The position numbers and the translations under genes were made by a program. From Orobanche coerulescens (lineage: Eukaryota; Streptophyta; Magnoliopsida; Lamiales; Orobanchaceae): DNA of 64,000 nt. Within the stretch, counting starts at the first letter, position 1. The number at the start of each line of letters is the position of its first letter. The DNA is taken from positions 54,902,001 to 54,966,000 of the forward strand of contig CM065818.1 in NCBI GenBank assembly GCA_033398695.1, in the 5' to 3' direction. Of the stretch, positions 34,499-46,383 are shown piece after piece. The notes under the pieces were generated by a model. It ran no database searches. It was not told where the DNA came from and saw nothing but the letters and a program-made list of their open reading frames with translations.

Positions 34499-35756
34499 CT
34501 GATAGCTTTTGGCTCCGCCTTTGTTCGATCATGTCGTCTTGAACGACGCAGATTGTATGGCCTAATTATGAATAGCTGGCTGTTTCGGGGCCTGAGATGA
34601 CGCCAGAGTAGGTTTGGAGTCCCTTCGGCAAAAACGGGCCTTATGCCCAGCAATCCCACAGTTATGGCATGTGATAGTCTGCCTTGGACAGTTGGTGGTG
34701 ACATGACCAAGTTCCCCACAGTTGAAATAGGTGATGGCCGAACTGGCCGCTCGGGACTGCGATTCCGCGGGTCTGGGCGCCACAGGAGGTCGCTCAGAGA
34801 AAGTAGAGCCCGCATGAGGCTTCTTAGGTTGTCTGACCGCCTTCAGAATGATTACGATTCTTTAACTTCTTGCTAGCAGATGAAGGTTGCTGCTTAGCAA
34901 TCTCCTTAGCAGTAAGCTCATAAGTAAGAGCTTTATCGATGAATTCGACCAGAGTGGTGCAAATGTGATTAAGTAACTGCATCTGAATACGGGGTTTCAG
35001 CCTCTTGCTGAAATACTTGATCTTGTCCGCCTCGGAGTGAATAATAGATGAGGCGAAAGGAAGAAGTTCCTGAAATTTCTCGGTGATGGCGAGAACATCC
35101 TCGTCTGCTGAGGGGTCGGGAGTGAGTAATTATGATAACTTGGCCTCTATGAGTGGGGCCGGATAATACCTCTCCATCATGAGAGTCTTGAATTGATCCC
35201 AAGTACATGATCCGTCGGTGGGCTTCAACGATAACCACCATGAATGAGCGCTCTTACCCAGATAGTAAGCCGCAACTGAAACTTTTTATCCTTCGGGACA
35301 TTCTACCATAGCAAATAAATTCTAGAAATGCTCGATCTAGTGAACAATATCCGCCAGCTCAGATGAGCCCTCAAAAGTAGGTGGCCTTTGGCAAGAGATA
35401 TCGCCAATAATACTGCATACGCCCCTCTTTTGCCCCTGAGGTGGCGGGGGAGGAGCCTGCTGATTCTGAGCTGTTGAGTTCTACATCGTCTCCATGAGTC
35501 GTTCCATATGTGTCATCTGGGCCATCATGCCCTGCATAAAAGCGAGTAGATCAACCCGAATACCTTCTGATTAGGCTGTGTCTCGGGTACGACTCCCTGA
35601 CGGTGAATGATCGTTTCTGGGTGAATGAGTGGCTGCTTCATTGCTCGATGAAATAGCATTTTTCCTCGCGTTCGCGCGTGTATTCACACGAGCTCTCGGG
35701 TTTCGGCTCGCACCGCGGCCTCTTCCCCCGCGTCCTCTGCCTGCTCTCTCCATACT
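34499..35756 (-). pseudogene. Element B gag
   Basis: Starts MERAGRGRGGRGRGASRNPR at 35753, an Arg/Gly-rich N-terminus usual for Tekay gags, with a stop after SRTRDTA. The capsid part is in broken frames at 34880-35550. Two zinc knuckles lie at 34640-34730: the first has lost its first cysteine (TYFNCGELGHVTTNC, TAT codon), the second (CHNCGIAGHKARFC) is complete. Confidence 0.87.
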
Positions 35757-36235
35757 GAAGTAGGAAAGTCACATGATAATTATAGCTCTCGTATGAATAT
35801 CACATTATGATTACGTCATTAAATGATGAAAATGAGCATACGCGCTCTAACACAATGATTACATGAATGATTAACTGATGTGACATGATTATCTGATGAA
35901 ATTCTTGAAATGATTATATTGAACAAGTTAACAAGATTAATGATATGATCCTTACGATCAACAACTGAACAATGAAATGAACTGAGTGATTAATGAATTA
36001 ACATGATCGATATGTTCAAAATGAAAATGATGATTGAGGATTGTTGACTGTAGAATGATGAATGAGTGATTCTTATTGCCAGAAATTATACCATGGCGTT
36101 AGAAATCTTACTGTTCTTTGGTCTGAGGGGCTCGGCTCTTGCACAGGTCACACGTGACGTGAAAGCCCAATGATACTAGTCTGATGAATGATGATTTCAA
36201 TGAGACATGACTCGGGAGGTAGTATTCAAAACCAC
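35757..36235 (-). other. Element B 5' leader
   Basis: AT-rich, ATGA/TGAT-rich untranslated region between gag and the primer site. No other features seen. Confidence 0.6.
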
Positions 36236-36247
36236 GCTCCGATACCA
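36236..36247 (-). promoter_or_regulatory. Element B primer-binding site
   Basis: TGGTATCGGAGC on the minus strand, five bases from the LTR; initiator tRNA-Met type with A-to-G at the eighth base, as also in element G. Confidence 0.88.
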
Positions 36248-36252
36248 AACTT

Positions 36253-38697
36253 TGTAACACCCCAAACTAGGCGACTATTACAGTGTCGTGAACCCCCAAC
36301 TGGGACCCGCCAGGCGAATGAATATTAATGAATTAAATAATACAATCGTAGTACCGAACCACATTATATCATCCATTACTCCGATGAGAAGTTTCATTAC
36401 GATACACCCAAGACAATACAGAATACAGATATATTTTATATGAAGATAAAATATACAACACTAAATGAAAATGAGTATCCAAACAGAAATCTGCAGCGGA
36501 AATAAAATGAAGACAACATGAATGACTGAAAGGACTGGGGCCCCCTACTAGTATCACTGGGACTCCTCGCCATCAACATTCTCTTCTCGTGCTTTTGCCT
36601 TGACATGACCTGAAAACAATATCCCCCAACGGGGATCAGTTACACAGAACAACAATCCTCAAGGGTTGAATATACACAATCATGATATATCTTAATTATG
36701 AAATTAAGCTGAAGAGGGGCATCGTAGTACACCCGTAATGGTATGTGCATGTGCACAAGACGAGTGACCGGACACACCCGCCCTTGTACCTAATTAGTCT
36801 CACGGAGGTACGTTACCGTTTGCACAGTCCATTGTGTCGGTGAACCCGAACACATGACCATCATATGCCCGACTAAAAATTACACACATCACCACCCAAC
36901 CACGCATACGAACCCAGAAGGTCACATGAACGAGAATGACCATGATGAATATTAATGAATAACAATCCGACAAAGTCAAGAATGACTCACCAAGTTGAAA
37001 TAATAGTGAAGTGAATGATAGCTCAATGAAATGATTGGAACCGTCGTTCCTCGTGAATGAAGTGATTATTCGACAATTACAAGTCTCAATACGGTTAATT
37101 CATTATGAATGAATTATGATTATGACTGAACAACAACGAAAGGAATGAATATCCTTTAATACCGGTGAGAATGTCCTTCCTCGAACAAACGTCCTACAAT
37201 GAGAAGTCGGTCGCTCTTACAACCTTGAATAACATAATTACCAACAATCCGCTCAATATACGCATCAAACACGATTATTACTAATTCAAAACATCGATAC
37301 GACTAAACCAAGTTCATTGGGGCATTACATCAAACACGTTGTAACCAATCTTTGATTGTTTACAACCAATCCTTAATTATATCAATATAAAATCCCCAAG
37401 GAGTGTTTCAAGCCAACAAAACATCTTCAATACAATCAATAATCCAATATGAATATCCAATTCGTGAGTTCAACAACAACTAATCGAAAACCCCCAAATC
37501 CAACTCAATATTCAAAGTGTTCTTGAATAATCCTTCAATAATCCAATGAATATTCATACAAACTCATAATCATATGTATTTCTCTCCATACAACATGATT
37601 ATAACGTCCAAAACATCATATCTCAACACAAAAATCGAAATCCAAGATGTTGAAGAATTTACCTCTTGAAGATCCAAATACTTTGATCCGGTGAAATCGT
37701 GTTAAATCGACTATCCAAGCTTCACAAACGAAAGGAAGATGATGAAAACCGAACACCCAAGTGATTGATGATGAAAAATCTCTCCCTCAAGCTCTATCTC
37801 TCTCTCTCTCTCTCGGAAACAAGGTGAAGAAATGAGAAAAATGAGCTCAAAGTCCCGTCCAAGTCCTTAAGTACTGCCATGGTTACGGCCGTAACTCGGC
37901 CTACTTACGGCCGTAACATCCCCAAGTCAATATACTTACGGCCGTAACCAGCCATCTCATATGGGTGTAACCCGCCCTCGTCCAAACATCTGCCGACAGA
38001 CATACGGCCGTACCCGCACATGCCTTACGGGCGTAACTAGACTGATACGGCCGTACTCGGAAAGACTTACGGGCGTATGACACCTTCGTCGAAACTGACC
38101 GGGCACTCTACTCGAATCGTACGGCCGTAACCGGCCGAGCCTTACGGCCGTACCTGCCTCATCTTACGGCCGTATGCCGCAACCCTTACGGCTATAAGCC
38201 CTCTTCGTCCAACATTTCCTGAAAACCACGAATGCATGTTACGGCCGTAGCCTACCTATCCTTACGGCCGTATCTCACCTTCGGCCAAAACAACCTTAAG
38301 CCAATGAATGCATGTTACGGCCGTAATGCATAATTAGTTACGGCCGAAACTCCTTGCTGGAAGGGACGAAAATCCGACAACTCCATCTACTCACTAGAAA
38401 CAGTGAATGATCCGACATACAATACTTGTATGAATGTAATTAAGTCCAATAACACGCGATAGATAATACTTCCAACACAAGACTTCCATTCACGATGATT
38501 ATGATAAAACTCTCGTCTCGATCCTCAAACGGAGATGAATGACGATCGGTGACTGATACACGGTTAAAATATGCCAACGATGAAAACAAATGAATGAATC
38601 ATGAATGATGAGTGATTATTAATGAGTGAAAATTACTGAGTGACAATGACTGACTGATTACTGAATGATAATGAATGAATTACAACCGGGTATTACA
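36253..38697 (-). repeat. Element B 5' LTR
   Basis: Copy of 28568-30993. It includes a longer TC microsatellite (37790-37814) than the other LTR and the well-preserved TTACGGCCGTAA array. Ends at ...GGGTATTACA. Confidence 0.93.
37883..38350. repeat. TTACGGCCGTAA palindrome array, well-preserved copy
   Basis: About sixteen sites; eleven keep an exact TACGGCCGTA core and the rest are close (TTACGGGCGTAA, TTACGGCTATAA). Spacing is mostly 20-40 bp. The intervening sequence is not repeated, so this is an array of short motifs, not a tandem repeat. Confidence 0.92.
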
Positions 38698-40166
38698 GTT
38701 GGAATATAAAACGCAGCGGAAGCAAGTTGGTGGAAATTATTTAATGAAAGGTTTTATAAACTAACCAACAGAAAAACTGGATCTATTTAGGCTTGTCAAT
38801 TAATTAACTAAACTGATTAATAAACAATTAAATAAACATATTTACGCATGGGAGTCGGTAATTTATACCTTTGACGCGAAATGGTAGAAATTCCCTTTTA
38901 GTCGATTTGTCTCCTCTTCGTGTTCCTCTTCGATCTTCTTGTATTTCTACCTCAAGATCTTCTAGAGTATATCCTGCCTACATCTGGATGTCGTGTGGGC
39001 AACAATCTACCGGACTAAACTTGGACACCAAGGGGAAACGGCCGAAATTTTTCTTCCAAAATTCCTTTCGATTTTCTCTCTATTTTTCTTGAATATTTGT
39101 GTTGTTTTAGAAAAATATTGTGTTAACTAAATTATAGAATCCAAGACACAAGTCAAGATCCACAATTAAACACACACAAAAAATCGAAAATTTTGAGCAA
39201 GAATAAGTATAAAATTCGGCCACCCCTATGTCTCTATTTATTGGTATTTTGGGATACTCTAGGGACATTAACGAGGATATGGTAAGGACTCTTAATAGAT
39301 GTCATCTTCCTATATTAGAACTCTTCCTAATATAATGACTCTACTAAATAACTTAGTCCACTAATAAGTTAATATTGCACTTCCTACCAAAATCCCAAAT
39401 TACGAAATTGGGCTCCTTTTTGAATTAATTATTTCCTGTGTTTAATATATTCCATGTCCATTAATTAATTTAAGCTACTGAAAGCTTTTAATTAATGTGT
39501 TATAGATGAGCTTACCACTCGACCTTTATTATTATATCGGAAAATTAATTCCACTTGCAGGGTTTAATATAATTATCCTTTCAAGTGCCTCAAGGGACAT
39601 GATCAACTCGACTGGTCGGGACACGATTTATAGCTATAATATTAATTATCATATAAATAATAAGATTGCCCAAAATATCGAGCATATTGAGTCAATCATT
39701 GTGCATGATAAATCAAAGCAATAAATATTAAATATATATAATTAAATATTAATCACTAGAATTAAGAAATAATAATTGTTCGAGTTGTACGTTCTTCTTA
39801 TAGTCAGCACAGAAGAATCTATCTCACCTCGATCCTGTTCAACGTATAACGAATATGCTAATGTATATGCTAATGGTCAAGACCAACTAATATCAAGCAT
39901 ATACTACAACCTCTCACATAACAGTCTAATGTTATATAGGTTGTGAACTAAATATTACTATATAAAGAACCGATAATGTGATCTTCTGTGTGACACGACA
40001 TACCACATTATCTACAATATAAAGTAATTTAGACTACATTTGCATAACCATAGCGTGAATAAATATACAAAATATGTGATAAATAAATTAAATATTCTCA
40101 TAGATAAAGATCGGGAAATTAGGTAATACAAGCATAAAGTATGCTTTGACGTATACAACCCTAATA
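38698..40166 (-). repeat. Element C 5' LTR
   Basis: About 1.47 kb. On its own strand it starts TATTAGGGTTGTATACG (the expected TG changed to TA, compare TGTTAGGGTTGTATACG at 60991) and ends CGCTTCCGCTGCGTTTTATA and TTCCAAC at the element B insertion. The same order of blocks occurs in element L's LTR. Includes the AT-rich 39400-39780 part. No coding sequence. Confidence 0.87.
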
Positions 40167-40259
40167 CTTTTGGGGTTAGTGGGCTTCCTGGAGAATTGAT
40201 TTCTCCTGATGTTTTGAAAATATTGGTTATTCCTATGAGGTGCATAGTGTATAGGTATC

Positions 40260-42213
40260 CTTGGATAGGACTGTATACTGAATATGCCTCATAATGTCTC
40301 TGGTGTGGGCCATTCCAAAATCTTGGCTGAGACCATTTATTAAAGCTTTGGGGTCTCCACACCTGTTCTATTTGAAAATTTGGATAACCTTGAGGTTTCC
40401 ATTTACCTCTCCCATTTTGAAATATGTTTTTGCGGAGTCATTGGTAATAATTGGAATAATATTTTGACTGCTGCTTCTGCCTTGTCCATTGCCTAGTCTC
40501 CTCTCTAGGTGGTTGCCTTGTAAACCTTGGCTGCTGCCTAAACTTTTGACTGGGTTGCTGCCTATTTTGAAATACAGGTATGCTTATAGGCTCAGCAGTT
40601 TGGACATAAGTTTCTCCTTTGATAAAAGTGGTTTTGAGCTAGAGGGAGTGTTGGGGTCATATCCAAAGCCTACTTTTTAAATAAAGTGGCCTCTTATTTA
40701 TACATAATTCACCTAAGGTTATAGATGCTTTCAAAGATGTTATCTCTTTAGCTTGTGCACTGTTTAGCTGTTTCAAATTTGAAAGCTCAGTTTTGATATG
40801 AGCAAGTGCATATGACTTTTCACTGTTTAAAACAGTCAGCTTATGAACCTCAGCTGTGGTATTTTCAGCTGAGTTTTTCAAATTGTTTTTAGCTTGTTTT
40901 TTCAAACTCAGCTATAATGTTTTTAAATTTTGCTAATCTTGGCTGAGTTTGTCAAAATCAAGTTTCAGCTGCACTTTCTCATTTTTCAGCTGTGCATTCT
41001 CAGTTGTAACAGACAGGTGGGATGATTTTAAGGTTTCAAAATCCTTAAGAAGCCGATATACAGATTTATGAAGATCAATGTCTTCAGACATGTCAGAACT
41101 GAAACCTTCTGAAGTTTGAGGTTTAGATGTTACCTCTTCATCAGCCAAGTTAGCCATCAAGCAGTTGTAGTCATCATCATCATCTGAAAAGAATCCACTG
41201 CTTGATTCAACTCTTTCTTGATCTTCACCAATGAAATCTTTCCTTTTATCATCCTTTCTGCCCATGTCCTTCTTGCTTTCATCCTTCTTGAGTTCAGGTC
41301 AGTCAAACTGGATATGCCTGTCTTGTGATAGTTGTAGCACTCTATTTTCCAGTTTCTAGCTTTTTGGTTTCTTCTTGGGTTCTCTTTGATGTTCTTCTTG
41401 TACTTTGAATAGTTTTTCCTGAAGTAGCTGAACCTTTGTATAATAAATGCCATCTCTTCTTCAAAATAACAGAGGGCTGGGGGGACTAACTTCAACTTGG
41501 CTCTTTGCAGGTGATTCTGCTGCAAAGGCTATTCCTTTCTTAGCTGGCTCACTAGTTGATGAACAGGGCAGCTCAAACTTGAATGCTTTGAGCTCTGAGA
41601 AAATTTCTTGGATCTTTATTTTATTAAGATCTTTAGATTCCCTCATAGCAACGGCCTTCATTCTCCAATATGGTGTGAGAGATCTTAGGACCTTCAGAGC
41701 CATCTCTCGGTTGCCATAAGTATTTCCAAGAGAATTTATTTTATTTATGATCTCTGTGAATCTTGTATCCACTTGGTCAATTGTTTCACCATTCTTCATA
41801 TTGAAGTTGTCAAAGTTCTGAGTAGCAATTAGCAACATGTTCTCCTTGATCAGCTCGGTTCCTTCACACATTACAACTAATATGTCCCATATTTCCTTGG
41901 CATTCTTGCAGTTTTTGATTTTAACCATGGTTACCTTGTCATGGGTCTGACATAATACATCTCTGGCCCGGTTGTCAAGATTGTCCAGCTTCCTTTCTTC
42001 AAGTGACATTTCAGTTCTCTTCTTGGGAATCTTCTCTGGCTTCCCAACTGCAATTTCTTCTGCTGTGTTGTCCTTCAGGAAGATGAATGGTCCTTCCTCT
42101 ATTATACACCACATATCATCATGTATAGATGATAGATGATCTTGCATTCTTATTTTCCAAAGGACATATTCATCAACAGAAAAGACATGTAGTCTAGAAT
42201 GCATGTGTTCCAT
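40260..42213 (-). pseudogene. Element F gag
   Basis: A longer open frame than in E: 41461-42213 starts MEHMHSRLHVFSVDEYVLWK and covers most of the capsid part (NFDNFNMKNGETIDQVDTRF). Segments 41157-41525 and 40933-41265 follow. The zinc knuckle reads CYNYHKTG, with the same cysteine-to-tyrosine change as E, and then shifts frame (GIS). The Asp run before YNCLMANL is one residue shorter than in E. The coiled-coil-like tail is at 40657-40905 (HIKTELSNLKQLNSAQAKEI). Confidence 0.88.
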
Positions 42214-42273
42214 TATAATGAGAGATTAAGATAGATATACTCAAGTATATAGATCTGTTTTTGTAAAATTGAA

Positions 42274-42291
42274 CCAATCTCTCTGATACCA
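42274..42291 (-). promoter_or_regulatory. Element F primer-binding site
   Basis: TGGTATCAGAGAGATTGG on the minus strand, identical to element E's site. Confidence 0.9.
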
Positions 42292-42293
42292 CA

Positions 42294-43839
42294 TGTAGGT
42301 CACAAGTCATCAGGAATAAGTCTAGAGCAGGGGGTGAATAGACTTATTCAACTCTTTTCCTGAATCTCAGGTGAGTAACTTAGTTGAAGTAATATGCAGC
42401 TAACAAACCTTAACTGTAGATAACTAATGCGGAAGCACAACTGATGACAATGCAAGTGACTTATGTCGACTGCAAGTGACTTATGTCAACTGTAAAACTA
42501 AGTTATGCAGAAGACAGTTGACTGCTAAATGGAACAGTAAATATGAATGAAGCAGATAGATATGATGTGATGCAGTAAAACACACAGGCACTCATAGTGG
42601 TTTTAGAGGTGGGGTAATCCTCTACTAGTCCACTTCTCTCCAAACCGGTTGGAGATAATTCACTATAACTGTCAACCAGTGATAAATGTTACAATGAATT
42701 TTCTATTTACAACAGCTTCCAACCAGTGGAAACCCGTGGCCGTTGCAACTCCCTTTGACTGCCTAGCACCTCCCAATTGAAAACCCATGAATGCCTCAAC
42801 AACTTGCAAGCTGTCTATTACCTTCCAATCAAGAACCCGTGGATGCCTTGTCAGCCTCGAAACTTATGAAAACCTCGTTCACAGTAGTACCCTTACTCAA
42901 ACTTTAAATACAAGAGTGTTGTCTTCTCCAGCTCAAGAGCTTCTTAGTATATGAACTTTGAAACTTTGCTCTTCGTGATGTTATAGTTCGCTTTGATAGC
43001 TTTGATTGCTTTGAATACTTTGTTCGCTTGTAAATGTTGTTCGCATCGTACTTTGCTCAAATTTGTCTTCAGATAATTATAGTACGAATCTTGAGCTTCT
43101 TCATAGCCATTGCATCTCTTGTAACAAATCTGTCTGTTGGAGAGTGGACTTCTTTGTTTATTCGTTCATCTCTTTGCACGGCTTGTCTTTTTCTTCAAAT
43201 CTATCCATTTGAAGAATATTCCCGTTGTGCTGTTATTATAGATTACTTTATGTTTAAAGTGTTTCGGGCGACTGAGCTTCTTATCTGATACTCAAACTTG
43301 ACTGTAGAATTAGTTTGGTCTCCTTTGATATTCTGTTTGACCGAAACCTTGATTGATGAAGTACTCGTATGTATTCAACCTACAGCTGATGTTCCTTTCG
43401 ACCGAATCTTGCCTGATAGCTTGTCTGATGATATCTCATATGTGGTCAACCTCAAGTGATATTTTGTGTTGACCAGACCTTCTCTGATAATAAATCGTCT
43501 GCGGTCAAACTTCCCTGATATACTATGACCAGAACTCGCCTGAAGTTATCTCACCTGATGATTACTTGTCTAAACCTCAGCTACTACATTTCTTTTGTCA
43601 AACCTTTATGTTATTACAGTTGACCAAAAGTCGGCTGATAATTAACTCATCTGATATTTTGATAGTTCTATACTTGGCCGATTTTCTACTGATTAATTCT
43701 TGAATCAAACTTAGCCTATTCAATGGCTTATAGAAGTAACTCATTTGGTTCTTTACAATACCAAGTACTTAGAGCATACATTTGTATAAATCTTAAATAT
43801 AGGGATAACATCATCAAAATCTAACAAGTATTCCTAACA
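42294..43839 (-). repeat. Element F 5' LTR, 1546 bp
   Basis: Colinear with 25362-27023 but lacking the 116 bases found at 26338-26453 in E; the junction here reads TTTCGGGCGACTGAGCTT (around 43262-43279). Otherwise differs by scattered substitutions. Confidence 0.9.
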
Positions 43840-44601
43840 CAGGGAAGGAGGAGATCTTGTATACAAGCTATGGAAAATGCTGTATGGGCTTAAGCATCAC
43901 CCGAGGCATGGTATGAAACCCCGTCACTGTACCTTATCAATAATGGATTTCAGAAAGGTGTCGTTGACAAAACCCTCTTCAAAATCCAGGAAGGTGATGA
44001 TCTCCTTATGGTGCAAATCTACGTACATGATAATATTCTTGGTTCAACTAACCTTGATATGTGTAATAAGTTCTCTCATCTCATGCAAAGTAAACTTTAA
44101 ATGAATATGATGGGAGAACTTAGCTATTTCTTAGGGTTGATAGTTAAACAACTAACTATAGGTATATTCATTAACCGGGAGAAATACAGCAAAGAGCTGC
44201 TCAACAAGTTCAGAATGAACACTTCATAGTCTTCATCCTCCCCCATGAGCACTTCCACAGAGATAAGTGCCGATGAAGCTGGAAATCCAGTATATCAATC
44301 ACTCTATAGGAAGCTTATAGGCTAACTCCTGTACTTAACAGCCAGCATCCATGATCTCCAGTTTGCTATAGAAGTGTATGCTCGGTATCAGGTAGCACCT
44401 AAAGAGTCAGACTTCACCACAGCCAAACAAATTCTTAAGTACGTCAAAGGAACAACCAACAGGATTGTGGTATCTTAAAAAAGGAGGATTTGATTTGGTA
44501 GGCTACAACGACTCAGATCTCGGAGGTTGTAAGTTAGATAAGAAGAGTATGAGCGGGACTTGTCACTTCCCTGGACCTAGACTTGTGTCATGGTTCAGTA
44601 A
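43840..44601 (+). pseudogene. Element D reverse transcriptase and RNase H, copy 2
   Basis: Plus-strand copia: GDLVYKLWKMLYGLKHHPRH, HCTLSIMDFRKVSLTK, then after the expected catalytic block (frame broken, VQIYVHDNIL-like, where the second position of the DD pair is not kept) SHLMQSKFKMNMMGELSYFL and GLIVKQLTIGIFINREKYSK. RNase H follows: GLWYLKKGGFDLVGYNDSDL, GCKLDKKSMSGTCHF, SWFS. It is cut at 44601 by the CACTA element J. Confidence 0.85.
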
Positions 44602-45161
44602 CACTACCAAAATCACAACTTTAGCCGACGACAAGCCGGAGAACGGCCGACAGCCGGTCGGCATCTGGGCTAAAGTCCTACAGTTTAGCCGATGGCTGCA
44701 GTGTTGTCGGCTAAACTACTTTAGCCAATGACTTTGCTTTTGATCATCGTCTAAAGTCCTTCTAGCTGTCGGCTAAAGTGGAGTAGTTTAGCCGACGACT
44801 ACGAGACTTTAGCCGACGACTTTGTAATGTTTAGCCTACGACTATCATACTTTAGCCGATGGCTTGTCATCGGCTAAAGTCTTATATGTTTTTTTTGTGC
44901 AAAATATATCATCATCTCACACTTCAACACACTCTTTACAACTTACTCAAAAATTGCACAACAAGAACACGAAAAACAACAATCTTCTATGGTTTGATCA
45001 TTCAGGAAATCATATTGACGGTTTGTTTTATTGAAATTTGATATCAGTTATTTTTAATATGCATATAATATATTTGTTTTGATGATTATGGACATATTTA
45101 AGAATTAATTCATTTTCTTGAAGATTTCTTGGTGTATGTATAACACACACACACACATATA
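44602..45161 (+). repeat. CACTA 5' terminus with subterminal repeats
   Basis: After the CACTAC end, the motif ACTTTAGCCGACGACT and its complement (AGTCGTCGGCTAAAGT) recur about ten times between 44620 and 44880 in both orientations, with variants such as TTTAGCCGATGGCT. Such subterminal arrays are the usual transposase-binding regions of CACTA elements. 44900-45140 is AT-rich without ORF, and an (AC)n run sits at 45143-45157. Confidence 0.85.
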
Positions 45162-46270
45162 TGTCACGGGCTTAGAGTTCGCTATGCTCTTAAGCGTCGT
45201 GTGGCCTAGCAACCCTCTTGCTAGTCAGCCTTAAACCCTCCGAAATTGGCTAAGTATGAAGTTGGCACAACGAAAGAGAGGCAAAGGGTTATTGGAAAAT
45301 TACTTCCACTAACTTACAAAGAGCTTACAAGTGTATCTCTTACAATGATTTCCCAAGAATGGCTGCAAATGAGCCTCAAGTCCTCTATTTATACTACCTC
45401 ACTACCACTAGAAGCTTCCTACACCTTCTCATTGGAGGCTTCTAGGTCCTCATACACTTTTACATTTTATAGAGAATTCTAAGTATCACAATGTCTTTAC
45501 ACAATGTCTAGAAAGCTATACTAAGTTCTATATCTCTTGGCTCATCCAAGAGGTTCCATCACCTTCTATAAGTTTTGGGCCTTTCTGGCTTGCTCGGACC
45601 GACCCGGCCTGCTCGGCCCATATCGGCCCGACTCCATGTAACCCGGCTCGATCCAGCCCGGCCTTCCGTATATGCTTCCGGATCAATCTTTGATGTTCTG
45701 GACCATCCCGGTCCGTTCTGGAATGTTCTGGGCACAACTGCCGCACAGTGGATTCCTCAGCCTTCCAATGTCCAGTGCATCCACAGGCTTTTATATCTCT
45801 AAGCCTATTATAGGGGGAGGGAGCTCCGCGTGTCCCTCGCGTGCTGCCCGTACGCGCGCCCAGCGCCTCGCGCGTACCCCTCGCGAGTATCCGTCGCCCC
45901 TGCCCGAGTCTTGGCCCTCGGATATGCCTCAACTCATCATCTTGTCCTGCAATGTTCTGAAGCAGCGTGCCTGTCCGCTGCACTCATCCGTTCGGTTTCC
46001 AGCGTGCCTTGTCTCGCCGCCCAGGTAGTTCCACATCTGGCCCAATGGCCTTGTCACTCGGTTGGGCACTTTGTTGCCCGAATGGCCTACTTGTCTGGCC
46101 ATACATCCACGCATGCCACACCACACGTCTAGGTCCCTCAGTTGGTTGTGCCACTCCACACGGCCTTGCAGTCCTGAATGTGCCTCGTGCACATTGATCT
46201 GCTGGACCTCGCACCCCTCTGTGCGGGTCTATCCGAGCACTCTGTCGGTCATTACTCTCGGGGCGTGACA
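45162..46270 (-). repeat. Element K 3' LTR
   Basis: TGTCACGGGC...GGGCGTGACA, with inverted TGTCACG/CGTGACA ends. The middle is GC-rich (45580-46250) with many overlapping ORFs on both strands that lack any motif and are taken as noncoding. Several CGGCC-containing words occur between 45580 and 45670. Confidence 0.8.
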
Positions 46271-46280
46271 TTCTCCCCCG
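46271..46280 (-). promoter_or_regulatory. Element K polypurine tract
   Basis: GGGGGAGAA on the minus strand immediately before the LTR's TGTCACGCCC. Confidence 0.75.
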
Positions 46281-46383
46281 GTTGTTCCGTCGACGCCCTC
46301 GTTGACGTGTGCTGCTACTCGGCCCTCGATGTACCGCATTGATCCCAGATAGTAATCGGTATTTCCTCTTCAGTCAACATTTT

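Larger units (their letters stand above)
28568..38697 (-). mobile_element. Element B: complete Tekay-like Ty3/gypsy chromovirus
   Basis: 10,130 bp with two LTRs (2426 and 2445 bp), primer site, polypurine tract and the order gag-PR-RT-RH-INT-chromodomain on the minus strand. The flanks are GTTGA (28563-28567) and GTTGG (38698-38702), a duplication of four or an imperfect five bases. It inserted at the border between element C's LTR and its primer site. By eye the LTRs differ by about 5% in the first 240 bases. All frames are broken by stops. Confidence 0.92.
27214..40166 (-). mobile_element. Element C: truncated copia element, split by element B
   Basis: The minus-strand 5' LTR lies at 38698-40166 and its leader plus the first codons of gag at 27214-28567; element B occupies the middle. 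The parts belong together because element L (60991-62930) has the same LTR and leader contiguous. Everything after about nine gag codons, including pol and the 3' LTR, is missing at 27213/27214. Confidence 0.85.
40167..43839 (-). mobile_element. Element F: partial second copy of element E
   Basis: Begins abruptly at the base corresponding to E 23235 and continues to the end of the 5' LTR. The distance to the LTR border is the same in both copies (2127 bases). It is followed at 43840 by the same element D RT sequence that follows E at 27024, so it is a duplicate of the E-in-D nest, not an independent insertion. Protease, integrase and RT are missing. Confidence 0.88.

Noticed and set aside
37883..38350. 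CRISPR-like reading of the regular short palindromes
   Set aside because: The motif is only 12 bp, spacing is irregular, the sequence between sites is shared by both LTRs of one retrotransposon, and the context is plant nuclear DNA.
40167..43839. Element F as an independent insertion of the E family
   Set aside because: Its outer border touches the same D sequence at the same base as element E, so duplication is the simpler explanation.
45528..46271. Cluster of overlapping ORFs of 70-150 codons on both strands
   Set aside because: GC-rich part of element K's LTR; few stops by composition, no motif, and all frames are equally open.
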